NCBI RefSeq assembly: GCF_036959255.1
Contig: NZ_JAWMTI010000002.1
Location: 1 to 64,000 of the forward strand
Direction: 5' to 3'
DNA: 64,000 nucleotides
From: Olivibacter sp036959255
GTDB lineage: Bacteria > Bacteroidota > Bacteroidia > Sphingobacteriales > Sphingobacteriaceae
Made by a program: the position numbers and the translations under genes. The notes below the pieces were generated by a model. It searched no databases. It saw only the letters and a program-made list of their open reading frames with translations, and was not told the origin of the DNA. Position 1 is the first letter of the stretch; each line of letters opens with the position of its first letter. This document shows, in pieces, positions 8,812-18,530 of the stretch.

Positions 8812-9495
8812 ATGAAGATATTGGTGATAGAAGACAATAAAGAATTGGCCAGTAGCATCCATGACTATTTGGCGGGCGAAAATTATATTTGTGAGCTTGC
8901 CCTTCGTGCTACAGAAGCACGCGAAAAGTTACTCTTTTTCACCTATGATTGTATTATACTTGATATTATGCTTCCGGATGGCAACGGTCTTGAATTGCTC
9001 AATTTCATAAAGGAGGAACATATAAACGGCTCCATCTTGATCATTTCCGCCAAAGGGGCACTAGATGATAAAATAAAAGGTTTAGAAGAAGGGGCTGACG
9101 ACTATCTTACTAAACCTTTTCACCTACCTGAGCTTCATGCTCGCTTAAGGGCGATACACAGGAGAAAAAATCTAGACGGTAATAATATCATTTCATTTAA
9201 TGAAATCACACTAAATACCAATACCTTTGAGTTAAAAATACATGGAAATGAGTTGGATGCAACCAGAAAAGAATTCGAGCTTCTTCTTTATTTTCTGGTA
9301 AACAAAAACAGAGTGTTATCACGACAGGCCATAGCCAACCACCTTTGGGGAGACTATACAGATAATTTAAGTAATGTCGATTTTGTCTATCAGCACGTTA
9401 AGAATCTCCGGAAAAAAATCAATACGGCGGGAGGAGATGATTACATCGACACGATTTATGGCTTAGGATATAAGTTCAATACAAACAAAGGTTGA
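8812..9495 (+). CDS. OmpR-family response regulator
   Basis: The protein has 227 residues: an N-terminal receiver domain with phosphoacceptor Asp 51 (IILDIMLPD), acidic pocket ED at 7-8 and switch Lys in LTKPF, followed by a C-terminal winged-helix DNA-binding domain ending in YGLGYKF. The histidine kinase starts 16 bases downstream and an RND efflux operon follows. By context it probably activates that pump, through the CTTCAAA repeats found before both transcription units. The inducing signal is unknown. Confidence 0.93.
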   Translation: MKILVIEDNKELASSIHDYLAGENYICELALRATEAREKLLFFTYDCIILDIMLPDGNGLELLNFIKEEHINGSILIISAKGALDDKIKGLEEGADDYLTKPFHLPELHARLRAIHRRKNLDGNNIISFNEITLNTNTFELKIHGNELDATRKEFELLLYFLVNKNRVLSRQAIANHLWGDYTDNLSNVDFVYQHVKNLRKKINTAGGDDYIDTIYGLGYKFNTNKG

Positions 9496-9511
9496 CTCTA
9501 AATTCCAAGTA

Positions 9512-10846
9512 ATGAAGTTAGCAGATAAATTTACATTGTGGTTTTTGGCGATTATTTTACTCGTTACGCCAATCAGTATGTTTACTACCTTAAGTAATAT
9601 ACGCAATCGCATCGATAATTCGGAAATAGAACGTTTGAAAGCCGTTAATAATGAAGTAGCTGAACAACTAAAAGCAGGTATTGCACCTGACCAATATTCA
9701 CAGGGCCGGCCGATCGCTATTTTGAAAATTGAAACTCCCTTACCAGAGAAAAAGATCCAGGTGCAAAAGCAAAGGTGTGACAGCACCACTTCTGTCACAG
9801 ATGAATGCCGCATAACCGTCAGTTGTTACTATACAATCAATGGAGTCAATTATCAGGTATCTTCCTATAATTACGTTACACAGTCAAATCAGATTTTGAA
9901 GGGCATGCTTCTAACCGCTATTCTCAAAACAATGCTGATAGCTTTAGTAGTTCTCTTAACAGTTCGTTTGGTCTCAAAAAAAATCCTCTCGCCATTTAAT
10001 CAAACACTGAACAGCATTCAGAAGTTTAGTATTAAAAAGAAGCAACCCTTAATATTAAGTGATACAAACACAAAAGAATTTCAGGAATTAAATCAATTCT
10101 TGAAAAAAATGACCGATAAGGCGGTCAAAGAATATAGTTTGGTAAAAGAATTCAGTGAGAATGCTTCGCACGAACTGCAAACACCATTAGCTGTCTTGAG
10201 AAGCAAATTGGAATTGCTCACGGAAACTGATATACAGAAAAACCAGGCAACTCTTATTGCCGATATGCAAAACGCTATCGAAAAATTGTCTAGAATCAAT
10301 CACTCGCTTTTATTACTAACGAAATTAGAAAATCAGGAATTTGAAGCGACTACGGAAATCAATTTCACGAAACAAGCGCTCGAGCTATTAACAATTTATG
10401 AAGATAGAATAGCCATTAAGGAGTTAAAGGTAACCCAACATATTGATCGTGAGGTCAATGTCAGCATTAATGCAACCTTGGCAGATATGTTGTTTGATAA
10501 CCTACTTAGCAACGCAATCAGACATAATGTTAAAAATGGTACTATTTTCTTAGAAATAAACCAAAAAGGACTTTTAATAAAAAATACCGGTCCTGAACCG
10601 GTATTTCCGACAGAAGAGTTGTTCCAGCGTTTTAAGAAAAGTAATCAGTGTAGTAACAGTGTAGGTTTGGGTCTTGCTATTGTTAAACGAATTTGTGAAT
10701 TGAATAACTTCGATATTCAATATACCTATGAAAATAGACTCCATATGCTAAGGGTAGATTTTCCACGGATAGTGAGCTTGGAGCCCGTACAAGAAGGCAA
10801 CCGCATAATTTTAGACCAAGACAATCAAATTGTTACATTAGAATAA
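9512..10846 (+). CDS. Sensor histidine kinase
   Basis: This 444-residue membrane kinase has a first helix at about residues 9-30, a periplasmic sensor region of about 100 residues with two cysteines, and a second helix near 130-150. The H-box is ENASHELQTP (phospho-His 220), with N-box DNLLSNAIRH and a G-box GLGLAIVKRI. It forms a pair with the upstream response regulator, 16 bases away. The sensor region has no domain I recognise. Confidence 0.92.
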   Translation: MKLADKFTLWFLAIILLVTPISMFTTLSNIRNRIDNSEIERLKAVNNEVAEQLKAGIAPDQYSQGRPIAILKIETPLPEKKIQVQKQRCDSTTSVTDECRITVSCYYTINGVNYQVSSYNYVTQSNQILKGMLLTAILKTMLIALVVLLTVRLVSKKILSPFNQTLNSIQKFSIKKKQPLILSDTNTKEFQELNQFLKKMTDKAVKEYSLVKEFSENASHELQTPLAVLRSKLELLTETDIQKNQATLIADMQNAIEKLSRINHSLLLLTKLENQEFEATTEINFTKQALELLTIYEDRIAIKELKVTQHIDREVNVSINATLADMLFDNLLSNAIRHNVKNGTIFLEINQKGLLIKNTGPEPVFPTEELFQRFKKSNQCSNSVGLGLAIVKRICELNNFDIQYTYENRLHMLRVDFPRIVSLEPVQEGNRIILDQDNQIVTLE

Positions 10847-10873
10847 CAGAACAGTAACATTTCAAGCATTTCC

Positions 10874-10895
10874 TTCAAATTCTCTTCAAAATTAT
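10874..10895 (+). promoter_or_regulatory. Direct repeat, likely response-regulator site before the efflux operon
   Basis: TTCAAATTC at 10874 and TTCAAAATT at 10885 are 11 bp apart, and a further TTCAA lies at 10861. They match the repeats at 8639-8660. They lie 54-78 bases before the outer-membrane gene start, a reasonable activator position. Confidence 0.6.
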
Positions 10896-10938
10896 TCCTC
10901 AATTTCACAAAAGATACTATATAATACTTTTATTTTTT

Positions 10939-12354
10939 GTGAAATACTCATCTCGTTGGATAATAAGGTATTGCATTTCAAGCCTTTTATCATTCATGTT
11001 TACACAGCATGCTTGGGCGCAACAAAAACTGTCTCTAAAAGAGGCGCTCGAATTAGCCATTAACAATTACGGTAGCGTGAAAGCAAAAGCTAATTACGCA
11101 AAAGCTTCTCTCTCCTCCGTTGACCAAGCTAAACGCGATTACCTTCCAAACCTGGTTCTATCTGCACAACAGGACTATGGAACGGTCAATGGTCAAAATG
11201 GACCACTGTACGGTTTTGGTGGATATGGTGTAGCTTCATCTGGATTACCGCTTGCTAACCAGAATTGGAATGCGGCTTTCGGATCGCTCTATTTAGCCAA
11301 TGTTAACTGGGAGTTCTTTTCTTTTGGAAAAGCGAAAGAGCGGATCAAAGTAGCGAAAGAAACCGCTCAAAGAGACAACATAGATCTACAGCAAGAACTT
11401 TTCAACCATCAGGTAAAAGTTTCAGCTGCTTATCTAAATCTCCTAGCGGCTCAAAAACTCACCATCTCTTATAAAAAGAACCTATTACGAGCCGATACAT
11501 TCCGCCAAGTGGTTGTAACGAGGGCGTTGAACGGACTTATTGCAGGGGTGGATTCATCGTTGGCAAACGCAGAGGTATCCAATGCTAAAATTGCGCTGAC
11601 CAAAGCGAAGGATTTTGAGCAAGAACAGGGCAACAAACTCGCACAGCTAATGGGCGTTCCTCCTGCGGAGTTTATATTAGACAGTTTCTTTATTTCACAT
11701 GTTCCAATCGGTATTGAACAGCCAAGCGATAGCGATGTTGAGAACCATCCCACGTTACGGTGGTATCAATCGCGTATCAATGTTGGAAAGGAACAAAAGA
11801 AGTATTTAAAAACACTCTATTATCCCTCCTTATCACTTATTGGTATTTTTCAAACAAGAGGTTCTGGTTTTCGGAGTGACTATGCCACTAATCAGCAATC
11901 CTTTACACAAAACTACTTTGATGGCATTAAACCCACTCGTTCAAATTATCTCATAGGTATCGGTTTAACTTGGAACTTAACGCAACCGCTTCGTGTTTCG
12001 AAGCAAGTAAAAGCACAGGCTTTTACGAATGATGCTTTAACAAACGAGTTTGAATTGGCAAATCAACAAATTCAAGCTCAATTAATTCTAGCTGATACAA
12101 AAATTGAGAACGCGCTAAGTAATTATAGAGAAGTGCCCACGCAAGTTAAAGCCGCCTCGGATGCATTTTTGCAAAAATCGGTGCTTTACAAAAATGGACT
12201 GACCAATTTAGTAGATGTTACGCAAGCACTTTATACACTCATACGAGCGGAGACGGATCGTGATATCGCCTACAACAATGTTTGGCAGGCTTTGCTATAT
12301 AAAGCAGCAGCTTCCGGCGATTTCAAATTATTTGTCAATAAAATAGAACCTTAG
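10939..12354 (+). CDS. TolC-family outer-membrane efflux protein
   Basis: A 471-residue outer-membrane channel of the OEP/TolC family, with a signal peptide probably cut after AWA (residue 27) and two helical-hairpin repeats rich in alanine and glutamine. The start is GTG at 10939; the next methionine would destroy the signal peptide. First gene of a three-gene tripartite pump: the RND permease follows 48 bases on and the adaptor after that. Substrate unknown. Confidence 0.88.
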   Translation: MKYSSRWIIRYCISSLLSFMFTQHAWAQQKLSLKEALELAINNYGSVKAKANYAKASLSSVDQAKRDYLPNLVLSAQQDYGTVNGQNGPLYGFGGYGVASSGLPLANQNWNAAFGSLYLANVNWEFFSFGKAKERIKVAKETAQRDNIDLQQELFNHQVKVSAAYLNLLAAQKLTISYKKNLLRADTFRQVVVTRALNGLIAGVDSSLANAEVSNAKIALTKAKDFEQEQGNKLAQLMGVPPAEFILDSFFISHVPIGIEQPSDSDVENHPTLRWYQSRINVGKEQKKYLKTLYYPSLSLIGIFQTRGSGFRSDYATNQQSFTQNYFDGIKPTRSNYLIGIGLTWNLTQPLRVSKQVKAQAFTNDALTNEFELANQQIQAQLILADTKIENALSNYREVPTQVKAASDAFLQKSVLYKNGLTNLVDVTQALYTLIRAETDRDIAYNNVWQALLYKAAASGDFKLFVNKIEP

Positions 12355-12402
12355 CATTTGTTGTTTCAAAAAAACAGTTAAAAAGTATTTAAATAAACTA
12401 TC

Positions 12403-15400
12403 ATGAATTTAATTCGCTTTGCATTACGTAAACCGATAACCATCATGGTTATCGTAGCAGGGCTATTTTTCTTTGGAATAAAAGCAGTTACTTCCATTAA
12501 GATCGATATTTTCCCGAAACTTGACATGCCTGTAATTTATATCTCCCATCCTTTTACAGGTTATACACCGGAACAAATGGAGTCTTTCTTTGCTAAACAG
12601 TATGTGAACATATTGCTCTACACTAATGGATTAAAAAGTATAGAAACAAAGAACATACAGGGCTTGACGCTGATGAAGCTAAACTTTTACCCAGGAACCA
12701 ATATGGCCCAGGCGGCCGCAGAGCTTGCCTCTTTCACAAATCGGATTCAAGCGATTTTTCCTCCAGGGTCAAACCCACCTTTCATTATACGCTTTGATGC
12801 CTCTACCTTGCCTGTTGGCCAGCTCGTATTGAGCAGTAAAACAAGGAGTAATAATGAATTGGCAGATTTAGCGAACACGTATGTACGATCTTCTTTTACA
12901 TCTATAAGCGGACTGGTAGCACCTCCCCCTTTTGGAGGAAACGTCAGAACAATTGTTATTAAAGCGGACCCTGCTTTACTCCGTTCCCATAACATGACGC
13001 CAGACCAATTAGTCGAGGCATTAAAAATCAACAATCAAACGGCTCCATCCGGAAATGTAAGGGTTGGTGATAAAAACTACATCACACCAACTAACACAAC
13101 GATTAAAGATGTTAAAGATTTTGAAAATATTCCACTTTTCAAGAGTAGCGTACAAAACCTCTATTTAAGGGATGTAGCAACAGTGGAAGATGCAGCTGAT
13201 ATTACGTCCGGTTATGCTCTTGTAAATGGTAAACGCTCCGTTTACTTAAATGTTGCAAAAAGTGCTGATGCCTCCACTTGGGAAGTGGTGAAAAAACTGA
13301 AGGCCGCAGTCCCAAAAATACAAAGTCAACTACCGGAAGATGTTCAATTAAGCTATGAATTTGACCAGTCGGTCTATGTGATGAATTCCGTAAAAAGTTT
13401 GTTGACGGAAGGCGCAATCGGTGCTTTACTTACCGGTTTGATGGTTATCTTGTTTTTAGGGGATTTACGTGGGGCGCTGATTGTTATTTTAACCATCCCA
13501 ACATCTATTATATCTGGTGTTTTGTTCCTTAATCTGTTCGGGCAAACCATCAATATTATGACGCTAAGTGGTTTAGCTTTGGCAATTGGTATCCTAGTTG
13601 ACGAAAGTACCGTGACTATTGAAAATATTCACCAACATCTTGACATGGGTAAACCAAAAGCATTGGCGATATGGGATGCCTGTAAAGAAATTGCCTTTCC
13701 GAAACTTCTGATACTCTTTTGTATTTTGGCCGTTTTCGCACCTGCCTTTACCATGGGTGGCATACCTGGATCTTTATTCCTGCCCTTGGCTTTGGCCATT
13801 GGATTCAGTATGATTGTTTCTTACTTTCTAGCGCAGACTTTCGTTCCAATTATGGCCAACTGGATAATGAAGGTAAAACACCATAAAAACACCGACGGTT
13901 CAACGTTGAGCGATGCCGAAGAGCTTAAGTTGGCCGGACTTTCTGCTGACGATCATCATGCTCAGATAGAACAAAAGATTAACGCAGCTGCCTCTATTGA
14001 CAGAAATCACAACGGAAAGGTTGGATTTTTTGAGAAAGTACGCATGCGCTATTTGCGTTTTATCGAACGAATTATGCCCTACAGGAAGGTAATTGTTGTT
14101 GCTTATCTATTACTGATTTGTGGGCTCGCAAGTATTTTGATGATGCAAATTGGCCGCGATGTGTTACCAAAAGTAAATGGAAGCCAATTTCAAGTTCGTT
14201 TACGTGCTCCTGACGGTACTCGAATTGAGGAAACCGAACGGAAGACGAACAAAGCAATTGAAGCAATTAAAAAGCTAGTCGGTCCTGAAAACGTATCGAT
14301 TACCTCAGCCTATGTTGGCCTTCATCCATCGCTTTTCTCTACAAGTCCAATTTACTTATGGATGGCGGGGCCGCATGAATCCGTTATTCAGGTAGCTTTG
14401 AGTGAGCACTATAAAACCGATTTGGATGAACTAAAAGAAAACATTCGCGCTGCTTTTTCCAAAGAGCTACCGGAAATAACGGCCTCCTTTGAACCAATAG
14501 AATTAACAGATAAAATTTTAAGTCAAGGATCGCCAACCCCCATAGAGGTTCGATTCTCGGGAAGAAATAAAAAGCTTAGTGAAGAATTTGCACAAAAGCT
14601 GATTAGTAAACTCAAGAAAATAGACTACCTCAGAGATGTTCAATTAGGTCAATCAACTAAATATCCATCTATTAACATCAATGTAGACAGAACAAGGGCC
14701 GCACAATTAGGCGTCGATATGAATGATGTTTCAAGGTCCTTGATTGCCTCTACCTCTTCGTCTCGATATACCGATAAAAATATTTGGATTGATCAACGTA
14801 TCGGAAACAGTTATAGTGTACAGGTTCAGGTTCCCGAGAACAAAATGAATAGTATTAGCGAAATCAATGAAATTCCTTTATTGAAAAATACATCTAGACC
14901 GGTTTTAGGAGATATTGCCTCGATTACATCAGGCACTACTTATGGGGAAACGGATAATTTGGGGGCAATGCCTATGTTATCCGTAACAGCCAACATTAAT
15001 CAACAAGATTTGGGGTCCGCGTCGAAAGAAGTACAAAAGGCGATAACTTCGCTAGGAGAACTGCCCCGTGGTTTGGATGTCGAGTTGATTGGCTTAAGCA
15101 ATACATTGACGGAAACAATGGATAGTTTAGAAAGCGGTCTTTTAGTAGCTATTGTGGTGATATTCTTAATGCTTGCAGCTAATTTTCAGTCTTTTAAAGT
15201 TTCGGGAATTGTTTTGGCAACTGTACCTGCGGTTATTCTAGGGTCTATCGGACTTTTATTATTGACCGGTTCTACTTTAAATTTACAGTCATATATGGGT
15301 ATGATTATGTCGGTTGGTGTATCTATATCCAATGCCGTTTTGTTAATAACCAACGCGGAAGAGATACGGAAAACCACAGGAAATGCCATCTCATCAGCAA

Positions 15401-15681
15401 CCGGTGCTGCTTCATTGAGATTGAGACCCATTGTGATGACGGCATTGGCAATGGTAGTTGGTATGATTCCGATGGCGAGCGGCCTAGGTGAAGCGGGTGA
15501 TCAATCATCGCCTTTAGGCAGAGCAGTTATCGGAGGACTAATAGCTTCCACCTTTGCAGCACTTTTTATCTTACCTTTGGTATTTGCCTGGGGACAAGGC
15601 AAAACGAGTACACAAAGTGTGTCTCTAGATCCCGAAGACGAAGAAAGTATTCATTACATCCCAGCTATCACTAAAAATTAA
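12403..15681 (+). CDS. RND efflux permease (AcrB/MdtB-like)
   Basis: At 1092 residues it is slightly longer than the AcrB type (about 1050). It has 12 expected membrane helices in two halves, large periplasmic loops, and the fourth-helix proton-relay motif read as ALAIGILVDES (D-E rather than AcrB's D-D). It should export drugs or other hydrophobic compounds by proton antiport with the TolC and adaptor on either side. The extra length lies in the cytoplasmic loop between helices 6 and 7: residues about 500-545 hold an acidic stretch and an EF-hand-like loop, DRNHNGKVGFFE (533-544). The exact subclass is uncertain. Confidence 0.92.
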   Translation: MNLIRFALRKPITIMVIVAGLFFFGIKAVTSIKIDIFPKLDMPVIYISHPFTGYTPEQMESFFAKQYVNILLYTNGLKSIETKNIQGLTLMKLNFYPGTNMAQAAAELASFTNRIQAIFPPGSNPPFIIRFDASTLPVGQLVLSSKTRSNNELADLANTYVRSSFTSISGLVAPPPFGGNVRTIVIKADPALLRSHNMTPDQLVEALKINNQTAPSGNVRVGDKNYITPTNTTIKDVKDFENIPLFKSSVQNLYLRDVATVEDAADITSGYALVNGKRSVYLNVAKSADASTWEVVKKLKAAVPKIQSQLPEDVQLSYEFDQSVYVMNSVKSLLTEGAIGALLTGLMVILFLGDLRGALIVILTIPTSIISGVLFLNLFGQTINIMTLSGLALAIGILVDESTVTIENIHQHLDMGKPKALAIWDACKEIAFPKLLILFCILAVFAPAFTMGGIPGSLFLPLALAIGFSMIVSYFLAQTFVPIMANWIMKVKHHKNTDGSTLSDAEELKLAGLSADDHHAQIEQKINAAASIDRNHNGKVGFFEKVRMRYLRFIERIMPYRKVIVVAYLLLICGLASILMMQIGRDVLPKVNGSQFQVRLRAPDGTRIEETERKTNKAIEAIKKLVGPENVSITSAYVGLHPSLFSTSPIYLWMAGPHESVIQVALSEHYKTDLDELKENIRAAFSKELPEITASFEPIELTDKILSQGSPTPIEVRFSGRNKKLSEEFAQKLISKLKKIDYLRDVQLGQSTKYPSININVDRTRAAQLGVDMNDVSRSLIASTSSSRYTDKNIWIDQRIGNSYSVQVQVPENKMNSISEINEIPLLKNTSRPVLGDIASITSGTTYGETDNLGAMPMLSVTANINQQDLGSASKEVQKAITSLGELPRGLDVELIGLSNTLTETMDSLESGLLVAIVVIFLMLAANFQSFKVSGIVLATVPAVILGSIGLLLLTGSTLNLQSYMGMIMSVGVSISNAVLLITNAEEIRKTTGNAISSATGAASLRLRPIVMTALAMVVGMIPMASGLGEAGDQSSPLGRAVIGGLIASTFAALFILPLVFAWGQGKTSTQSVSLDPEDEESIHYIPAITKN

Positions 15682-15693
15682 AAAAATTCAGAT

Positions 15694-16821
15694 ATGAACG
15701 CGCACAGATTTGTTTTATTAACGAGCGGTTTATTTAGCATAGCTTGCCTACTTGCTCGATGCACCTCGCCTATTCAGAAGGCAGAAGCTGAGAATCAAAA
15801 AACAAAAGAAGAATCAACTTCTTTAGAAATATTCAGGTTAACCAAAGGTCAGCTTTCTTCTTCCATTAAAATCCCGGGAGAGCTAATTGCTTATCAACAG
15901 GTGGATTTATATGCTAAAGTCAATAGTTTTGTAAAAAAACTGAATGTGGATGTTGGTAGCGTTGTCGCTGCGGGACAGATTCTTGCGACAATGGAAGCGC
16001 CTGAATTGAATTCGCAGTTAGCTGGCGCTGAATCCCGCCTGAAATCACAGGAAGCGGTGTACTTAGCAAGTAAAGCGACTTACCAGCGCTTATTGGAGAC
16101 CAGCAAGACACCGGGAACGGTATCCCAAAATGACCTGGATTTGGCATTGGCCAAACAAAATTCAGATCTTGCTCAATTTAAAGCGGCACAAGCCGCTTAC
16201 CGGGAGGTAGGAGATACTAAAAATTATCTTGAAATAAGAGCACCTTTTTCAGGTATTATAACAGCAAGAAATGTTAGTGCCGGTGCTTATGTTGGCCCCT
16301 CAGGCAAAGGTTCTGAATGGCCTATTTTCACCTTACAACAACAAGATAAACTCCGTTTAGTAGTTAGTGTACCAGAGCTGTATTCAGCGTATTTAAACCA
16401 TCAGAATGAAGTGAAATTTTCGGTTAAATCATTACCGAACGAATCTTTCTCGGCAAAAGTTGCCAGATTAGCAGGCGCACTGGACCCTCGTCTTCGATCA
16501 CAGCGTATCGAAATGGATGTAAACAATAACAATAAACGATTACTACCCGGCATGATTACGGAAGTTGAGGTTCCACTTACGGGCAGCGAACATACTTTTG
16601 TTGTCCCTACCGAAGCTGTTTTGAATTCAACCTTAGGGACTTATGTAATTAAGGTAGAGCACGATAGCGCAAAATGGATACCGATCAATCTTGGTCGTCA
16701 AGCAGATGGAAAATCTGAAGTCTTTGGGCCACTTGATGAATCGTCCCAACTCGTGCGAATCGCGACTGAAGAAATCCGGGATAAGGAACCCCTAAACACA
16801 CCTTTAAAAGTAGTGCAATAA
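15694..16821 (+). CDS. RND efflux periplasmic adaptor (membrane fusion protein)
   Basis: This 375-residue protein has an N-terminal signal with a cysteine at a lipobox-like LLARC (about residue 23). Beta-barrel and lipoyl-like motifs follow: the VNSFVKKLNVDVGSVVAAGQ and IRAPFSGIITARNV halves flank an alpha-helical hairpin. It links the permease, 12 bases upstream, to the TolC channel. Last gene of the operon, followed by a terminator. Confidence 0.9.
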   Translation: MNAHRFVLLTSGLFSIACLLARCTSPIQKAEAENQKTKEESTSLEIFRLTKGQLSSSIKIPGELIAYQQVDLYAKVNSFVKKLNVDVGSVVAAGQILATMEAPELNSQLAGAESRLKSQEAVYLASKATYQRLLETSKTPGTVSQNDLDLALAKQNSDLAQFKAAQAAYREVGDTKNYLEIRAPFSGIITARNVSAGAYVGPSGKGSEWPIFTLQQQDKLRLVVSVPELYSAYLNHQNEVKFSVKSLPNESFSAKVARLAGALDPRLRSQRIEMDVNNNNKRLLPGMITEVEVPLTGSEHTFVVPTEAVLNSTLGTYVIKVEHDSAKWIPINLGRQADGKSEVFGPLDESSQLVRIATEEIRDKEPLNTPLKVVQ

Positions 16822-16850
16822 AACGCAACCCAATATCAATATATAATAAA

Positions 16851-16878
16851 AGCCATTGTATTTAATCGTACAATGGCT
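16851..16878. terminator. Bidirectional terminator between the efflux operon and the NAT gene
   Basis: AGCCATTGTA and TACAATGGCT form a perfect 10-bp stem over an 8-base loop. It sits between the two convergent genes. Confidence 0.75.
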
Positions 16879-16916
16879 TATTTACAATAGCACCTTAGCA
16901 AATTGATTTCCTCTTC

Positions 16917-17738
16917 TCAGGGCACACGCTCTGTATTCATTATAGCCGACAATTTGTCTGCTAAGTTATCCAATCCATGCGTATCAATGTTGAATGTATC
17001 TTGTAAAGTTTCAAGAATTTCATTAGCCGCATGAAAGGTAAATGATTCCTTCCTCCCACTATCATAGCGAATATTCAACGCATTATTATTCATTGTATAA
17101 CGACCGTCGTCATCCACCTTTGCTACGATGAGCTGTTTGGTAAAATGCGAATTGGGATGAGTGGATACATACCAATTGGCTACTTCATAGTCAATCGGCT
17201 CCAAGATCTCAGTATAAAACTGATAAATTGATCGCCACTCACCCTGTTGCAATACTTGTAGAATATAAAATTTCTCTTTTTGCACAATACGAAAAATACC
17301 ATGTTGCGTTTCCTGTACCACATCGGCAGCAAAAAGTAGCGGAGCCGTCAGGGTCATGGCACCAAAACCTACGTCCGCGATATAGGGCTGACCGTCATAA
17401 ATGATATGCAATAACATATGAGTTCTTGCCGTTATCGTAGCTGGTTCCATATTCCAGATCACTCTTGCCCAAAACCCACTTACTTGAAACCCTATCTGTT
17501 TTAATACTTGCTTAAATAATGTATTATGCTCAAAGCAATAGCCACCTCTGTTCGATAAAACTAACTTGTTAAAGATATCGTCCATATTTAAGCTTACAAC
17601 TCTTCCGGTAAGCGGATTCAGATTTTCAAAAGGTATATATTTTGGGTGTAATCGATGAATTTCCATCAGCGTTTCCAGATTAGCTTCTAAACGCTGTGTA
17701 TAATGAATTCGTTCTAGATATGCTTTTAAATCAACCAT
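16917..17738 (-). CDS. Arylamine N-acetyltransferase
   Basis: The protein has 273 residues, the usual size for NAT enzymes. The catalytic triad is visible: Cys 68 in RGGYCFEHN, His 107 in ARTHMLL and Asp 122 in IADVGFG. NAT transfers acetyl from acetyl-CoA to arylamines, arylhydrazines and hydrazines. It is transcribed alone, convergent with the efflux operon and divergent from the SufR-like regulator. Its natural substrate is not indicated by context. Confidence 0.92.
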   Translation of the reverse strand: MVDLKAYLERIHYTQRLEANLETLMEIHRLHPKYIPFENLNPLTGRVVSLNMDDIFNKLVLSNRGGYCFEHNTLFKQVLKQIGFQVSGFWARVIWNMEPATITARTHMLLHIIYDGQPYIADVGFGAMTLTAPLLFAADVVQETQHGIFRIVQKEKFYILQVLQQGEWRSIYQFYTEILEPIDYEVANWYVSTHPNSHFTKQLIVAKVDDDGRYTMNNNALNIRYDSGRKESFTFHAANEILETLQDTFNIDTHGLDNLADKLSAIMNTERVP

Positions 17739-17876
17739 ATGTAATTTATTAAATGGTCCTAGAGGATAAGAACATCTAACGCCCCATCCGTATAAAATAT
17801 TATTCCGCTACCCCTATTTCCGATTATCGATCAAAGTTAGTACTTTTACGAATTAAACCAAGCTTATACTTTGTTT

Positions 17877-18506
17877 ATGTCTTATCATATTGATGATTAC
17901 GATAGCGCCTTGTGGTTGCTGAAAAAGAAAGGTCCTCAAACACTCATTGAGGTTGCTAATGCACTTAAAATAACCACCGAAGGGGCGCGTTTTAAATTAC
18001 AAAAACTTGCCAATGAAGAATTAGCTTCCTCCGTTACGCAAGTAAAAGGTCGAGGAAGACCCCAACAGGTTTGGTCATTGACGAGCACAGGACATGCGCA
18101 ATTCCCTGATGCGCATGCAGACTTAACGGTAAAACTCATCCATCTGATTCGGCAGACTTTGGGCGAACAGTCTTTGGAGACTATCATATCAGAAAACGAA
18201 AAGGCAGGAATTATTAAATACCGTGAATATTTACAGGGTGCAAATAGCCTGGAAGAACGAGTAAAAAAATTAGCAGAGATTCGAAACCAAGAAGGCTATA
18301 TGGCCGAATGCCAAAAGCAGGATGAAGGTTATTTACTCATTGAAAATCATTGTCCAATTTGCGCGGCAGCACAAACATGTCAAGGCTTTTGCCGGTCGGA
18401 ACTTAATACATTTCAATATGTGTTGGGTGAAAATGCATCAGTCGAACGGGTTGATCATATCCTTGCAGGGGCAAGAAGATGTGCCTACAAAGTTTCCCCT
18501 CAATAA
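17877..18506 (+). CDS. SufR-like Fe-S transcriptional regulator
   Basis: A 209-residue protein with an N-terminal winged helix (DeoR/ArsR-like; ITTEGARFKLQKLANEELASS is the recognition region) and a C-terminal cysteine cluster CPICAAAQTCQGFC. This matches the SufR group, in which cysteines bind an Fe-S cluster and sense iron or redox state. ATG at 17877 is preferred over TTG at 17871. It ends 24 bases from the sdhB stop, convergent with that Fe-S enzyme operon. No suf genes are adjacent, so the target is not certain. Confidence 0.78.
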   Translation: MSYHIDDYDSALWLLKKKGPQTLIEVANALKITTEGARFKLQKLANEELASSVTQVKGRGRPQQVWSLTSTGHAQFPDAHADLTVKLIHLIRQTLGEQSLETIISENEKAGIIKYREYLQGANSLEERVKKLAEIRNQEGYMAECQKQDEGYLLIENHCPICAAAQTCQGFCRSELNTFQYVLGENASVERVDHILAGARRCAYKVSPQ

Positions 18507-18530
18507 GGGGCATTTCCTCAAATGCAATGC

